NCBI GenBank assembly: GCA_937890525.1
Contig: CALADI010000012.1
Location: 1-64,000 of the forward strand
Direction: 5' to 3'
Length of the DNA stretch: 64,000 nucleotides
From: an uncultured Clostridia bacterium
Lineage (GTDB): Bacteria > Bacillota > Clostridia > Oscillospirales > Oscillospiraceae
Part shown: one piece after another, positions 15,259 to 23,804 of the stretch
How positions within the stretch are numbered: the stretch's first letter is position 1
How the letters are laid out: every line of letters begins with the position of its first letter
Notes under the pieces: generated by a model
What the model was told of the DNA's origin: nothing
Seen by the model: the letters and a program-made list of their open reading frames with translations, nothing else
Databases searched by the model: none
Program-made: the position numbers and the translations under genes

Positions 15259-15290
15259 GGAAAAAGGCTCCCTGTCAGCAGGGAGCCTTT
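15259..15290 (-). terminator. Terminator after the DUF1858 gene
   Basis: A 12-bp perfect stem (15263-15274 with 15279-15290) and TCAG loop are followed on the minus strand by TT and C residues. Confidence 0.75.
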
Positions 15291-15305
15291 CACAGTATGG
15301 GTGGA

Positions 15306-15536
15306 TCAATTCTGCTCCTGCTCGGATGCTTCCAGCGCTTCCAGGAAACGGTTGAGCTGGGTCAGGAAGGAATCGCAGTCGATGCCGTGGACCATGCAGG
15401 CCTCCTCCACGGTCTCACCCCGGGAAGAGGGGCAGCCCAGACAATGCATGCCGATCGCCATGAACAACGGAGCGGTCTGGGGGGCGATATCCAAAATGGA
15501 GCCGATGATGGTCTCCTTCTCGATCTTAACAGCCAT
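15306..15536 (-). CDS. DUF1858 domain protein
   Basis: A 76-residue protein that is essentially one DUF1858 domain, with the motif GMHCLGCPSSRGETVEEAC. The CxxC pair plus the downstream Cys resemble a metal or Fe-S site. The family is often linked to hybrid-cluster or redox proteins, but the function is unknown. TAGGAGG lies before ATG. It forms its own short unit with promoter and terminator. Confidence 0.85.
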   Translation of the reverse strand: MAVKIEKETIIGSILDIAPQTAPLFMAIGMHCLGCPSSRGETVEEACMVHGIDCDSFLTQLNRFLEALEASEQEQN

Positions 15537-15571
15537 AGTGCTATGACCTCCTATATTTCAAATCTTGGATT

Positions 15572-15600
15572 ATTATATCCTGTGGCGGGGAAAATTACAA
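15572..15600 (-). promoter_or_regulatory. Promoter of the DUF1858 gene
   Basis: TTGTAA (15595-15600) and TATAAT (15572-15577) are 17 nt apart on the minus strand. Confidence 0.75.
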
Positions 15601-15661
15601 GAGCAAATGTGTTTGCTCGGGAAAAATGCAGAAAAAACCGCTGCGGAAGATCCGCAGCGGC
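15601..15661 (-). terminator. Terminator of the rpsB-tsf operon
   Basis: A 10-bp stem (15638-15647 with 15651-15660) is followed by TTTTTT on the minus strand. A second perfect hairpin GAGCAAA/TTTGCTC lies just beyond (15601-15618). Confidence 0.85.
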
Positions 15662-15686
15662 TATTTTACGCAGATAGGGGAAAGAA

Positions 15687-16616
15687 TTACTTGCTGGCGC
15701 CGGCGATCTGAGCGGCAACCTCGTCAGCGAAGTTCTCTTCCTTCTTCTCGATGCCTTCGCCCTTGACATAGTGGACAGCGTCAACGAACTTGACGGAGCC
15801 GCCCAGCTTCTTGCCAGCGTCGGCGATGTAGCCCTCAACGGAGCCGGAGAACAGGTCGGAACGGACGAAGTCCTGCTGCAGCAGGCACAGCTCCTTGTAG
15901 AAAGCAGCCAGCTTACCGGCGGCGATCTTCTCCTTGATCTGAGCGGGCTTGTTGGCCATCTTGGGATCGTTGTCCATCAGAGCGACCTGCACGGCCATCT
16001 CGTGATCCACATCAGCCTGGGGAACCAGAGTCTTGTCCCAGTACTTAGCGCCCATAGCAGCGATCTGCATGGCAACATTCTTGCCGATCTCGGTGGCGTC
16101 GATGTCGCCCTCCACAGCCAGGTTCACCAGAACGCCGTGGGTGCCGCCAGCGTGGACATAAGCCACGGAGGTGTTCTTGTCGAAGCGGGCGAAGCGGCGG
16201 ATCTGCATGTTCTCGCCGATGGACATGACCTTCTCCTGCATGATCTCGGTGACGGTCAGGTTGGTGCCGGGGTAGGTGCAGGCCTTCAGAGCCTCCACAT
16301 CGGCGGGAGCTTCCTTGGCGACGATGGCGGCCAGATTCTTGACCAGATCCATGAAAGCGTCGGTCTTGGCAGCGAAGTCGGTCTCGGAGTTGACCTCGAT
16401 CACCACGCCCACGCCGTCGATGACGGTGGCGTAAGCGACGCCCTCAGCGGCAACGCGGTCAGCCTTCTTGGCGGCCTTAGCCAGACCCTTCTCCCGCAGC
16501 CAGTCCACGGCCTTGTCCATATCACCGTCGGTGGCAGCAAGGGCCTTCTTGCAGTCCATCATGCCGACATTGGTCATTTCACGCAGTTTCTTAACATCAA
16601 GAGCAGTAAAAGCCAT
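15687..16616 (-). CDS. tsf: Translation elongation factor Ts
   Basis: A 309-residue EF-Ts, the guanine nucleotide exchange factor of EF-Tu. It starts MAFTALDVKKLREMTNVGMMDCKKAL, containing the N-terminal UBA-like signature LREMTNxGMMDCKKAL (here in two overlapping parts). The middle INSETDFAAK-type element reads VNSETDFAAKTDAF. Length is normal. AGGAGGATCC precedes ATG at 16616. It follows rpsB by 71 nt in the standard rpsB-tsf operon. Confidence 0.98.
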   Translation of the reverse strand: MAFTALDVKKLREMTNVGMMDCKKALAATDGDMDKAVDWLREKGLAKAAKKADRVAAEGVAYATVIDGVGVVIEVNSETDFAAKTDAFMDLVKNLAAIVAKEAPADVEALKACTYPGTNLTVTEIMQEKVMSIGENMQIRRFARFDKNTSVAYVHAGGTHGVLVNLAVEGDIDATEIGKNVAMQIAAMGAKYWDKTLVPQADVDHEMAVQVALMDNDPKMANKPAQIKEKIAAGKLAAFYKELCLLQQDFVRSDLFSGSVEGYIADAGKKLGGSVKFVDAVHYVKGEGIEKKEENFADEVAAQIAGASK

Positions 16617-16687
16617 TTTGGGATCCTCCTAAATAGTGATGATTTGGGAAGCGCCCACAGGATATGTGGGCGCAGATGCTTGTGGAA

Positions 16688-17407
16688 TTACTCCTCGACG
16701 GGAGCCTCGGTCTCGACGGTGTCCTCACCCTGACGGCCCTCGATGGCAGCGTTGGCCATGGTGGCGGCGATCAGACGGATGGCGCGGATGGCGTCATCGT
16801 TGCCGGGGATGACATAGTCGATCTCGTCGGGATCGCAGTTGGTGTCCACGATGGCGACGATGGGAATGTTCAGCTTGGTAGCCTCAGCAATGGCGTTGCG
16901 CTCCTTGCGGGGGTCAACGATGAACAGAGCTGCGGGCAGCTTCTTCATCTCCTTGACACCGCCCAGGTACTTCTCCAGCTTGGCGATCTCGGCCTGGTGC
17001 TTGATGACTTCCTTCTTGGGCAGCATAGCGAAGGTGCCGTCCTCTTCCATCTTGCGCAGCTGAGCCAGACGGTCGATACGGGTACGCATGGTGCGGAAGT
17101 TGGTCAGCATGCCGCCCAGCCAACGGGCATTGACATAGTAACCGCCGCAGCGGGCAGCCTCTTCCTTGATGGCATCCTGAGCCTGCTTCTTGGTGCCGAC
17201 AAACAGGACGGAACCGCCGTTGGCAGAGATCTCACGGACGAAAGAGTAGGCCTCCTCCAGCTTCTTAACGGTCTTCTGCAGGTCGATGATGTAGATCCCG
17301 TTACGCTCGGTGTAGATGTAGGGGGCCATTTTGGGGTTCCAGCGGCGGGTCTGGTGACCAAAGTGCACGCCGGCTTCCAGCAGTTGCTTCATAGATACGA
17401 CAGCCAT
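16688..17407 (-). CDS. rpsB: 30S ribosomal protein S2
   Basis: A 239-residue S2. The start [23 protein letters not shown] and the signatures [21 protein letters not shown] and [10 protein letters not shown] are diagnostic. ATG at 17407 is chosen because AAAGGAG lies 10 nt upstream and homologues start here; the frame is open for another 34 codons into the leader. First gene of rpsB-tsf, with a structured leader of about 130 nt. Confidence 0.98.
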   Translation of the reverse strand: MAVVSMKQLLEAGVHFGHQTRRWNPKMAPYIYTERNGIYIIDLQKTVKKLEEAYSFVREISANGGSVLFVGTKKQAQDAIKEEAARCGGYYVNARWLGGMLTNFRTMRTRIDRLAQLRKMEEDGTFAMLPKKEVIKHQAEIAKLEKYLGGVKEMKKLPAALFIVDPRKERNAIAEATKLNIPIVAIVDTNCDPDEIDYVIPGNDDAIRAIRLIAATMANAAIEGRQGEDTVETEAPVEE

Positions 17408-17439
17408 GATAAAATATCTCCTTTTGTTTGTTTTTCCTC

Positions 17440-17501
17440 CACCCCGATCATCCCGCATTCCCGCCTGAAGAACAGGCACTGGGGCATGCGATCCCCGGGT
17501 G
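17440..17501 (-). promoter_or_regulatory. Structured rpsB leader element
   Basis: Four nested helices pair in order: CACCC/GGGTG (17497-17501 with 17440-17444), GATC/GATC (17490-17493 with 17446-17449), ATGC/GCAT (17486-17489 with 17455-17458) and GCCTG/CAGGC (17473-17477 with 17463-17467). A candidate binding site for S2 autoregulation; the role is inferred. Confidence 0.45.
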
Positions 17502-17541
17502 TGTGGCATTGTGTGTCATGGGAATTTGCCCATGCTGAATC

Positions 17542-17570
17542 ATTATATAAAACCTTTTGGAATTTTTCAA
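17542..17570 (-). promoter_or_regulatory. Promoter of rpsB-tsf
   Basis: TTGAAA (17565-17570) and TATAAT (17542-17547) are 17 nt apart on the minus strand. Confidence 0.85.
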
Positions 17571-17619
17571 GTACTATTTCCATATTTTTTCGATTTTATT
17601 CGGACTTGGGCGCTATGAA

Positions 17620-17646
17620 CAAAAAAGATCCGCCGAAGCGGATCTC
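17620..17646 (-). terminator. Terminator after the ylmC-like gene
   Basis: An 8-bp stem AGATCCGC/GCGGATCT with CGAA loop (17626-17645) is followed by TTTTTT on the minus strand. Confidence 0.85.
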
Positions 17647-17665
17647 TATGCAAAAAGACGCCGGG

Positions 17666-17953
17666 TCATCCCCAGTTCAGCCAGTGCTTTTTGGGGCGCG
17701 GCCTTCGGCATTCGTCGGTGCGGCAGTCCACCAGAAGGATGTCGCCGCCGATCCTGCGGATGCAGTGCCAGGGGATCACCAGATCCTCGGTGCAGCAGAA
17801 CATGCCCCAGAATTTGTATCTGCCCGGGACGATGATGGCGCAGACCTGCCCCGTGGGCAGATCCAGCTCCACATCCGATACGAATCCCAGCCGTGCGCCG
17901 TCGCAGACGCAGACCACCTCTTTGCAGTGCAGTTCCGTCACCCGGATCCCCAT
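17666..17953 (-). CDS. YlmC/YmxH-family sporulation protein
   Basis: A 95-residue PRC-barrel protein. It begins MGIRVTELHCKEVVCVCDGARLG and contains LDLPTGQVCAIIVPG, the pattern of YlmC/YmxH proteins. The family is encoded next to sigE-sigG in many spore formers and is linked to sporulation, but its mechanism is not established. It follows sigG by 57 nt in the same direction, matching the B. subtilis sigG-ylm order. Confidence 0.9.
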   Translation of the reverse strand: MGIRVTELHCKEVVCVCDGARLGFVSDVELDLPTGQVCAIIVPGRYKFWGMFCCTEDLVIPWHCIRRIGGDILLVDCRTDECRRPRPKKHWLNWG

Positions 17954-18010
17954 ACCGCCACCTCCCTGTGATGCTGGTGGCAGTATATGCCCGGCGGGGG
18001 CAGACTATGC

Positions 18011-18796
18011 TCAGCTGACCTGCACCGTCATGTGCTTGCGCAGACCGGTGAGGGCGCCCTTTTCCAGCCGGGACACCTGTGCCTGAGAGATGTGCATCAG
18101 CTTTGCCACATCGGTCTGGGTCTTGCCGTCGTAGAACCGCAGGCAGATGATCTGCTTTTCCCGGGGGCTGAGCCGGCAGAAGCCCTCCCGCAGGGTGATG
18201 TGCTCCATCCAGCTTCCCTCGGTGTTCTTGGGATCCCGGATCTGATCCATCACCGTCAGAGGATCGCCGCCGTCGGAATACACCGGGTCAAACAGGCTTA
18301 CGGGAGCGCTCACGGCATCCAGCGCCGTGCTGATCTGCCCGGTGGTGAGATCCAGACGCTGGGCGATCTCCTCGGGGGTGGGATCCCGCCCCAGTTCGGC
18401 GGTCATGGCTTCCTTGCATTGCAGCACCTGGTAGGCGGTGTCCCGCAGAGAGCGGGAGACCCGGATGGAGCTGTTGTCCCGCAGGTAGCGGCGGATCTCC
18501 CCGGCGATCATGGGCACTCCGTAGGTGGAAAACCGCACCTGCTTGTCCGGGTCAAAATTGGAGATGGCCTTCATCAGCCCCACACAGCCCACTTGGAACA
18601 GGTCGTCGGGGCTTTCGCCCCGTTTGTCAAAACGCTGGATCACAGAGAGCACCAGCCGCAGATTCCCCTCTACGAGCATCCGGCGGGCATCGGCATCCCC
18701 GTCCCGGCTGCGGCGCAGCAGCACATCCATCTCCTTGGCGCTGAGCAGGCGCAGAGCCGAAGTATTCATCCCGCACAGTTCGACTTTCCCTTGCAT
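18011..18796 (-). CDS. sigG: RNA polymerase sporulation sigma factor SigG
   Basis: A 261-residue sigma-70 family factor (B. subtilis SigG has 260). It begins MQGKVELCGMNTSALRLLS, close to the SigG-specific KVEICGVNTS start. Region 2 reads GNLRLVLSVIQRF and DDLFQVGCVGLMKAISNF, followed by VPMIAGEIRRYLRDNS and RVSRSLRD, and region 4 carries QAQVSRLEKGAL. It directs late forespore transcription, including SASP genes such as that at 679. ATG at 18796 follows CGGAGG; in-frame codons upstream lack a site. sigE is not in the window. Confidence 0.96.
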   Translation of the reverse strand: MQGKVELCGMNTSALRLLSAKEMDVLLRRSRDGDADARRMLVEGNLRLVLSVIQRFDKRGESPDDLFQVGCVGLMKAISNFDPDKQVRFSTYGVPMIAGEIRRYLRDNSSIRVSRSLRDTAYQVLQCKEAMTAELGRDPTPEEIAQRLDLTTGQISTALDAVSAPVSLFDPVYSDGGDPLTVMDQIRDPKNTEGSWMEHITLREGFCRLSPREKQIICLRFYDGKTQTDVAKLMHISQAQVSRLEKGALTGLRKHMTVQVS

Positions 18797-18834
18797 GGTC
18801 GTACCTCCGTATCTGGTGTGATGTGTCACGATCT

Positions 18835-18863
18835 CAGTATTTCCCGGAAATTTTGTTTGATAC
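18835..18863 (-). promoter_or_regulatory. Possible forespore promoter of sigG
   Basis: GGAAATACTG (18835-18844) fits the SigF -10 consensus GGNNANANTR. A GTATC element lies 14 nt upstream, 1-2 nt closer than the usual SigF spacing. SigF control of sigG is established in B. subtilis. Confidence 0.4.
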
Positions 18864-19105
18864 ATGGGGGCTTTGTGAGATCTTACAAAAATTCACCGGA
18901 CGCATGGAAAAACACCGGGGTAGGCAGGGGGTTCCCAGCCGACAAAATGGAACGATTTCGGAGAAAATCAGAGCATTCCAGCCAAGGGTGGATGGTGACG
19001 TAATCCGAAGGGGAAAGCCCGTCGCAGCCGGATTTGCATAGCTTGTACACGGGGTTTTCAACAGCTTAAGCAAGGGGCTGGGGAAAAAGAAAAACGGGAA
19101 ATAAC
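18864..19105. other. Gene-free stretch between sigG and the DnaA-box cluster
   Basis: No open frame with a credible start, tRNA or terminator was seen in this stretch. It leads into the DnaA-box cluster at 19106. The remainder up to rpsT (19186-19418) also holds no gene. Confidence 0.5.
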
Positions 19106-19185
19106 TGTTGATAACTGCTTGTTTTCCACATTCCGCACAGAGTTGTCCACAAGAGTTATCCACAACAAAAGCATGGTGTGGATAC
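19106..19185. other. Cluster of DnaA-box sequences
   Basis: Five 9-mers match the TTATNCACA consensus with zero or one mismatch inside 80 bp. Plus-strand boxes are TTTTCCACA (19122-19130), TTGTCCACA (19143-19151) and the perfect TTATCCACA (19156-19164). Minus-strand boxes are TTATCAACA (19106-19114) and GTATCCACA (19177-19185). A further degenerate TTTTCAACA lies at 19055-19063. It may titrate DnaA or regulate rpsT or sigG. It is not next to dnaA or dnaN. Confidence 0.7.
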
Positions 19186-19418
19186 CGGCTCCGGCACAAA
19201 GGATGTTTACATAACGCAAAACCGCAAGATTCGACAAATTGTGCAATTTCTCAATGGTTTTCCCGTGTGCAAAAACAGAGGGCTGTTTTTGGGCATTTTC
19301 CCACTTGACAGCCCTGTGACCTGCCTGCCGTTTTCGGGCGCGGAGGGGGCGGCGGGGTCGAAAAAGCTGGGGGAATCCACCCTCTGCCCAAAAGTTCAGA
19401 TTTTTTTGAAAAAAGGGA

Positions 19419-19447
19419 TTGATTTTATGTCAAAGGTGCGCTATAAT
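19419..19447 (+). promoter_or_regulatory. Promoter of rpsT
   Basis: TTGATT (19419-19424) and TATAAT (19442-19447) are 17 nt apart. Confidence 0.8.
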
Positions 19448-19503
19448 GTGTTACTGCATAAAAGGCTGTCCAGCCGAAGACGATGGAACAGGAGGTGGAA
19501 TCC

Positions 19504-19767
19504 ATGCCCAACATCAAGTCCTCTAAGAAGGATGTCATCAGATCCAAGATTGCTTACGAGAAGAACAAGGCAAACAAGTCTGAGCTGAAGACCATGCTGA
19601 AGAAGTTTGACGCCGCCGTTGACGCAGGCGTTAAGGCTGACGCAGAGGTTGCTTACAAGCAGGCGGTCAAGTGCGTTGACCAGGCTGCTCTGAAGGGTCT
19701 TCTGCACAAGAACAATGCTGCCCGCAAGAAGAGCAGCATGACCCTGAAGCTGAACAAGCTGGCCTAA
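19504..19767 (+). CDS. rpsT: 30S ribosomal protein S20
   Basis: An 87-residue, Lys-rich helical protein beginning MPNIKSSKKDVIRSKIAYEK, the classical S20 start, with the C-terminal LLHKNNAARKKSSMTLKLNKL. It binds 16S rRNA early in 30S assembly. ATG at 19504 follows AGGAGGTGG; an upstream in-frame ATG at 19483 precedes that site and is not used. Single-gene unit with promoter and terminator. Confidence 0.97.
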   Translation: MPNIKSSKKDVIRSKIAYEKNKANKSELKTMLKKFDAAVDAGVKADAEVAYKQAVKCVDQAALKGLLHKNNAARKKSSMTLKLNKLA

Positions 19768-19786
19768 TGAGGTTCTCTGAAAATAT

Positions 19787-19816
19787 CTCCTTCCGTCTTT
19801 TCGGAAGGAGTTTTTT
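19787..19816 (+). terminator. Terminator of rpsT
   Basis: CTCCTTCCG (19787-19795) pairs with CGGAAGGAG (19802-19810) and is followed by TTTTTT. Confidence 0.9.
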
Positions 19817-19855
19817 CTGTTTTAGGGGCATTTTCTCTGCCTCGGCGGAATTTGA

Positions 19856-19884
19856 TTGCATTGCGCCCGGCGGTATACTATAAT
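19856..19884 (+). promoter_or_regulatory. Promoter of recG
   Basis: TTGCAT (19856-19861) and TATAAT (19879-19884) are 17 nt apart. Confidence 0.75.
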
Positions 19885-19913
19885 ATAAAATAAAAAACAA
19901 AGGGGGGAGCAAA

Positions 19914-21962
19914 ATGGCGAGACTGTCGGATCCCATCACCGTACTCAAGGGCATCGGCCCTGCCAAAGCAAAGTGCTTCGCTGCGCTGAATATCATCACG
20001 CTGGAGGATCTCATCTGCCACTTTCCCAGAGGATATGACGACCGCACCCAGATGGTGCGGATCGAGAAATTGCAGCCGGATGTGCCGGCGTGCTTCCGGG
20101 CGATGGTGATGAACACCCCCCGAACCAGCCACATCCGCAAGGGACTGGATCTGACCAAGGTGCAGGTGGCGGACACCACAGGGCGGCTGAACCTCACCTT
20201 CTTCAACGCCAAATATGCCGCCGAGCAGCTGCACTACGGGGAGGAATACCTGTTCTACGGGGCGGTAAGCGGAGATTTCATCGGATACAGCATGACCAAC
20301 CCGGTGTTCGAGCCGGTGGATTCTGCACCGGGGGTGACAAGACGGATCCTGCCGGTGTACCCCCTCACCGCCGGGCTGACCAATGCCGCCGTGGGGCGGG
20401 CGGTGGCGCAGGCCATGGAGATCTGCCCTGCGCCGGAGGAGATCATCCCCCAGCAGATCCGCCGGGAATTTGACATCCTGCCTGCCGAGGAAGCCTACCG
20501 TGCCATCCATGCACCCCAGTCCATGGCGCAGGCGGAGCAGGCAAAGCGGCGGCTGATCTTCGAGGAATTTTTTGTGTTCTCCGCAGGGCTGAGCCTGATG
20601 CGTGCAGCCCGGGAGGAAAAACATTGCCGTCCCTATGAAAACCGGGATCTGAGCCGATTCTACCGGGCGCTGCCGTTTTCCCTGACCGGGGCGCAGCAGC
20701 GGGTGATCGGGCAGATCTTGGAGGATCTGGGCAAAGGCGCGCCGATGAACCGTCTGGTGCAGGGAGATGTGGGCAGCGGAAAGACCATGGTGGCTGCTGC
20801 CGCCGCCTTCTGCGCTGTGGGCAACGGGGATCAGGCGGCGCTGATGGCGCCTACGGAGATCTTGGCGGAGCAGCACTTCCGCTCGCTGGAAGCCCTCTTG
20901 ACCCCATTGGGCATCCGTGTGGGGCTGCTCACCGGTTCTATGACCCCCAAGAACAAGGAGCGCATCCGCCAAAGCATCGCCCAAGGGGAATTGGATCTGG
21001 TGATCGGCACCCATGCGCTGGTGTCGGATCAGACCCGGTTTGCCAAGCTGGGGCTGGTCATCACCGACGAGCAGCACCGCTTCGGCGTGGGGCAGCGCTC
21101 GGCGCTGTCGGCCAAGGGGGACTGCGCCCATCTGCTGGTGATGTCCGCCACTCCCATCCCCCGGACGCTGGCGCTGCTGATGTACGGGGATCTGGATGTG
21201 TCGGTGCTGGATGAACTGCCCCCGGGCAGACAGCGGGTGGACACCTTCTTGGTGGGGGAGAGCTACCGGGCGAGGATCAACGCCTTCATCCGCAAACAGG
21301 TGGAGCAGGGGCACCAATGCTATGTGGTCTGCCCGGCGGTGGAGCAGACCGACGGCATGAGTCTGAAGGCGGCGTCGGAATGGGCGCACACCCTGCAGGA
21401 GACGGTGTTCCCGGACCTGCGCATCGCTCTGCTCCATGGGCAGATGAAGGGCTCGGAAAAGGATCAGGTGATGGCCCGGTTTGCCGCCGGGGAAGCGGAT
21501 GTGCTGGTGGCCACCACGGTGATCGAGGTGGGGGTGGATGTACCCAACGCCACGCTGATGGTCATCGAGGATGCCGACCGGTTCGGGCTGAGCCAGCTCC
21601 ACCAGCTCCGTGGACGGGTGGGGCGGGGCAGCGCCAAAAGCTACTGCGTCATGACCACCCACAACCGCAATGAGCAGACCGTCGCCCGGCTGAAGGCGCT
21701 GTGCAAGACCAACGACGGCTTCGCCATCGCCCGGGAGGATCTGAAGCTCCGGGGCCCCGGTGACTTCTTCGGCGCCCGCCAGTCCGGGATGCCTGCATTC
21801 CGGGTGGCAGACCTTGGGGTGGATCTGGAAACTCTGGAGCAGGCGCAGCAGGCGTCGAAACAATGGATCGAGACTGCGGGCACGGCAGACACCCCGGAAG
21901 CCAAGGCGCTGCGCCGGCGGATCGATACCCTGTTTCTGCGCTTTGACGGCGCGATGAATTAG
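19914..21962 (+). CDS. recG: ATP-dependent DNA helicase RecG
   Basis: A 682-residue full-length RecG. The N-terminal wedge/OB region begins with the helix-hairpin-helix-like LKGIGPAKAKCFAALNI. Helicase motifs follow: Walker A GDVGSGKT (284-291), the DEQH box (385-388), motif III MSATPIPRTLALLMYGDLD, and the TRG-region QLRGRVGRG. RecG regresses stalled forks and branch-migrates Holliday junctions. GGGGGGAG precedes ATG. It lies on its own promoter, upstream of gpmI and the Asp23-FakA pair; recG clusters with the latter in other Firmicutes. Confidence 0.97.
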   Translation: MARLSDPITVLKGIGPAKAKCFAALNIITLEDLICHFPRGYDDRTQMVRIEKLQPDVPACFRAMVMNTPRTSHIRKGLDLTKVQVADTTGRLNLTFFNAKYAAEQLHYGEEYLFYGAVSGDFIGYSMTNPVFEPVDSAPGVTRRILPVYPLTAGLTNAAVGRAVAQAMEICPAPEEIIPQQIRREFDILPAEEAYRAIHAPQSMAQAEQAKRRLIFEEFFVFSAGLSLMRAAREEKHCRPYENRDLSRFYRALPFSLTGAQQRVIGQILEDLGKGAPMNRLVQGDVGSGKTMVAAAAAFCAVGNGDQAALMAPTEILAEQHFRSLEALLTPLGIRVGLLTGSMTPKNKERIRQSIAQGELDLVIGTHALVSDQTRFAKLGLVITDEQHRFGVGQRSALSAKGDCAHLLVMSATPIPRTLALLMYGDLDVSVLDELPPGRQRVDTFLVGESYRARINAFIRKQVEQGHQCYVVCPAVEQTDGMSLKAASEWAHTLQETVFPDLRIALLHGQMKGSEKDQVMARFAAGEADVLVATTVIEVGVDVPNATLMVIEDADRFGLSQLHQLRGRVGRGSAKSYCVMTTHNRNEQTVARLKALCKTNDGFAIAREDLKLRGPGDFFGARQSGMPAFRVADLGVDLETLEQAQQASKQWIETAGTADTPEAKALRRRIDTLFLRFDGAMN

Positions 21963-22054
21963 AAATACATTTTTAACAATTGCCGGAAAGATATACAAAA
22001 GGGATGGTTTACCCCGGACGCTTTTGTGTTTTTCCGTAAAAAAAGAAAAAAGTG

Positions 22055-22083
22055 TTGTAAGTCTGGAAATAATAGTGTAAAAT
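22055..22083 (+). promoter_or_regulatory. Promoter of gpmI
   Basis: TTGTAA (22055-22060) and TAAAAT (22078-22083) are 17 nt apart. Confidence 0.7.
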
Positions 22084-22151
22084 AGAACAATCGAAGAATG
22101 CACTTTTTACACCCACGGATTCTGGGAAATGCTATCTGGAGGTAATTCATA

Positions 22152-23714
22152 ATGAACAAACCCATTGTTTTGGTAATCATGGACGGTGTGGGCAAGGGCG
22201 ACGGCGGAGCCGGCGATGCCGTGGCTCAGGCCAAGACCCCGACCTTAGATCATCTGCTGGCAACCTGCCCCCATACTTATCTGAAGGCCCACGGCACCGC
22301 CGTCGGTCTGCCCTCGGACGATGATATGGGCAACTCCGAGGTGGGTCACAACGCCTTGGGCTGCGGTCAGGTCTACTCTCAGGGCGCAAAGCTGGTGGGC
22401 GAATCCATCGAAAACGGCACCCTGTTCGCATCCGAGACTTGGCGCGATCTGGTGGAGAATGCCAAGGCCGGCCACGCCTTCCACTTCTTGGGCCTGCTGT
22501 CCGACGGCAATGTCCATTCCAACATCTCCCATCTCATCGCCCTGCTGCGCAATGCCAAGGCTGCCGGTGTGAAGAAGGCATACTGCCACATTCTGCTGGA
22601 CGGCCGTGATGTGCCCGCTACCTCTGCACTGGAGTATGTCCAGCAGCTGGAGGATGTGCTGGCAGAGCTGAGCACCGAGGGCTGCGACTACGCCATCGCT
22701 TCCGGCGGCGGCAGAATGCAGATCACCATGGACCGCTACGAAGCCAACTGGGGCATGGTGGAACAGGGCTGGCGCACCCATGTGCAGGGTCAGGGCAGAA
22801 TGTTCGTCTCCGCCAAGGAAGCCATCGAGACCTACCGTGCAGAGACCGGCGTCATCGATCAGGATCTGCCTGCCTTCGTGGTTGCCCGCAACGGCGAGCC
22901 TGTGGCAAAGATCGCCAACGGCGACAGCGTGGTGCTGTTCAACTTCCGTGGCGACCGGGCACAGGAGATCTCTCTGGCCTTTGACCGCAAGGACTTTGAC
23001 AAGTTCGACCGTGGGGATTACACCGGCGTGAAGTTTGCCGGTATGCTGCAGTATGACGGGGATCTGAACATCCCGGAGCATTATCTGGTGCAGCCCCCGG
23101 TGATCACCAACACCCTGACCGAGGTGCTGTGCAAGGCAGGCATCCACGAGTATGCCCTGTCCGAGACTCAGAAGTTCGGTCATGTGACCTACTTCTGGAA
23201 CGGCAACCGCTCCGGCAAGGTGGACGAGTCTCTGGAGGTCTACGAGGAGATCCCCTCCGATGTGATCCCCTTCGAGCAGGCACCTGCCATGAAGTCCAAG
23301 GAGATCACCGAGAAGATGGTGGAGAACATGGCTTCCGGCAAGTTCCAGTTCCTGCGGTGCAACTTCCCCAACGGCGACATGGTGGGTCACACCGGCGTTC
23401 TGGACGCCGTCATCTACTCCATGGAGTGTGTGGACAACGGCCTGAAGGCGATCATCGAGGCTGCGGACAAGTACGGCTATACCGTGCTGATCACCGCTGA
23501 CCACGGCAACGCCGACCAGATGACCGAGACCAAGAAGGGCAAGACCTCTGTGCGTACCGCCCACTCTCTGAACCCCGTTCCCTTCATCATCTACGACAAG
23601 GATCACGACTGGCAGATCAAGGACGGCAGCTTCGGCCTTGCCAATGTTGCCCCCACCGTGGTGAAGATGATGGATCTGACTGCCCCCGACTGCTGGGAGC
23701 AGAGCATGGTGTGA
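22152..23714 (+). CDS. gpmI: 2,3-bisphosphoglycerate-independent phosphoglycerate mutase
   Basis: A 520-residue iPGM interconverting 3- and 2-phosphoglycerate in glycolysis. The catalytic Ser62 sits in DMGNSEVGHNALG, exactly at the position known from Geobacillus iPGM. Metal-binding blocks include IMDGVG at the N-terminus, LLDGRDVPA and LITADHGNADQM. GGAGG precedes ATG. The codon usage looks highly biased, as expected for a glycolytic enzyme. Confidence 0.97.
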   Translation: MNKPIVLVIMDGVGKGDGGAGDAVAQAKTPTLDHLLATCPHTYLKAHGTAVGLPSDDDMGNSEVGHNALGCGQVYSQGAKLVGESIENGTLFASETWRDLVENAKAGHAFHFLGLLSDGNVHSNISHLIALLRNAKAAGVKKAYCHILLDGRDVPATSALEYVQQLEDVLAELSTEGCDYAIASGGGRMQITMDRYEANWGMVEQGWRTHVQGQGRMFVSAKEAIETYRAETGVIDQDLPAFVVARNGEPVAKIANGDSVVLFNFRGDRAQEISLAFDRKDFDKFDRGDYTGVKFAGMLQYDGDLNIPEHYLVQPPVITNTLTEVLCKAGIHEYALSETQKFGHVTYFWNGNRSGKVDESLEVYEEIPSDVIPFEQAPAMKSKEITEKMVENMASGKFQFLRCNFPNGDMVGHTGVLDAVIYSMECVDNGLKAIIEAADKYGYTVLITADHGNADQMTETKKGKTSVRTAHSLNPVPFIIYDKDHDWQIKDGSFGLANVAPTVVKMMDLTAPDCWEQSMV

Positions 23715-23716
23715 TG

Positions 23717-23735
23717 CCGGGATATCCCGGTTTTC
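23717..23735 (+). terminator. Weak terminator after gpmI
   Basis: The palindrome CCGGGATATCCCGG (23717-23730) is followed by TTTTC. The stem is short and transcription may continue into the Asp23-FakA genes. Confidence 0.5.
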
Positions 23736-23804
23736 GGAAAGATCGTAAGGATCGGCGCATCCGGCTCTGATGCGTGTTGAAATTATGGATTAGGAGGTTT
23801 TTCT

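Noticed and set aside
19106..19185. Chromosomal origin oriC
   Set aside because: DnaA boxes alone do not make an origin; none of the usual origin genes are here and no clear AT-rich unwinding element follows the boxes.
19878..22103. A 741-codon minus-strand frame opposite recG
   Set aside because: RecG motifs are complete on the plus strand, and the antisense product is His/Arg/Gly-rich low-complexity sequence.
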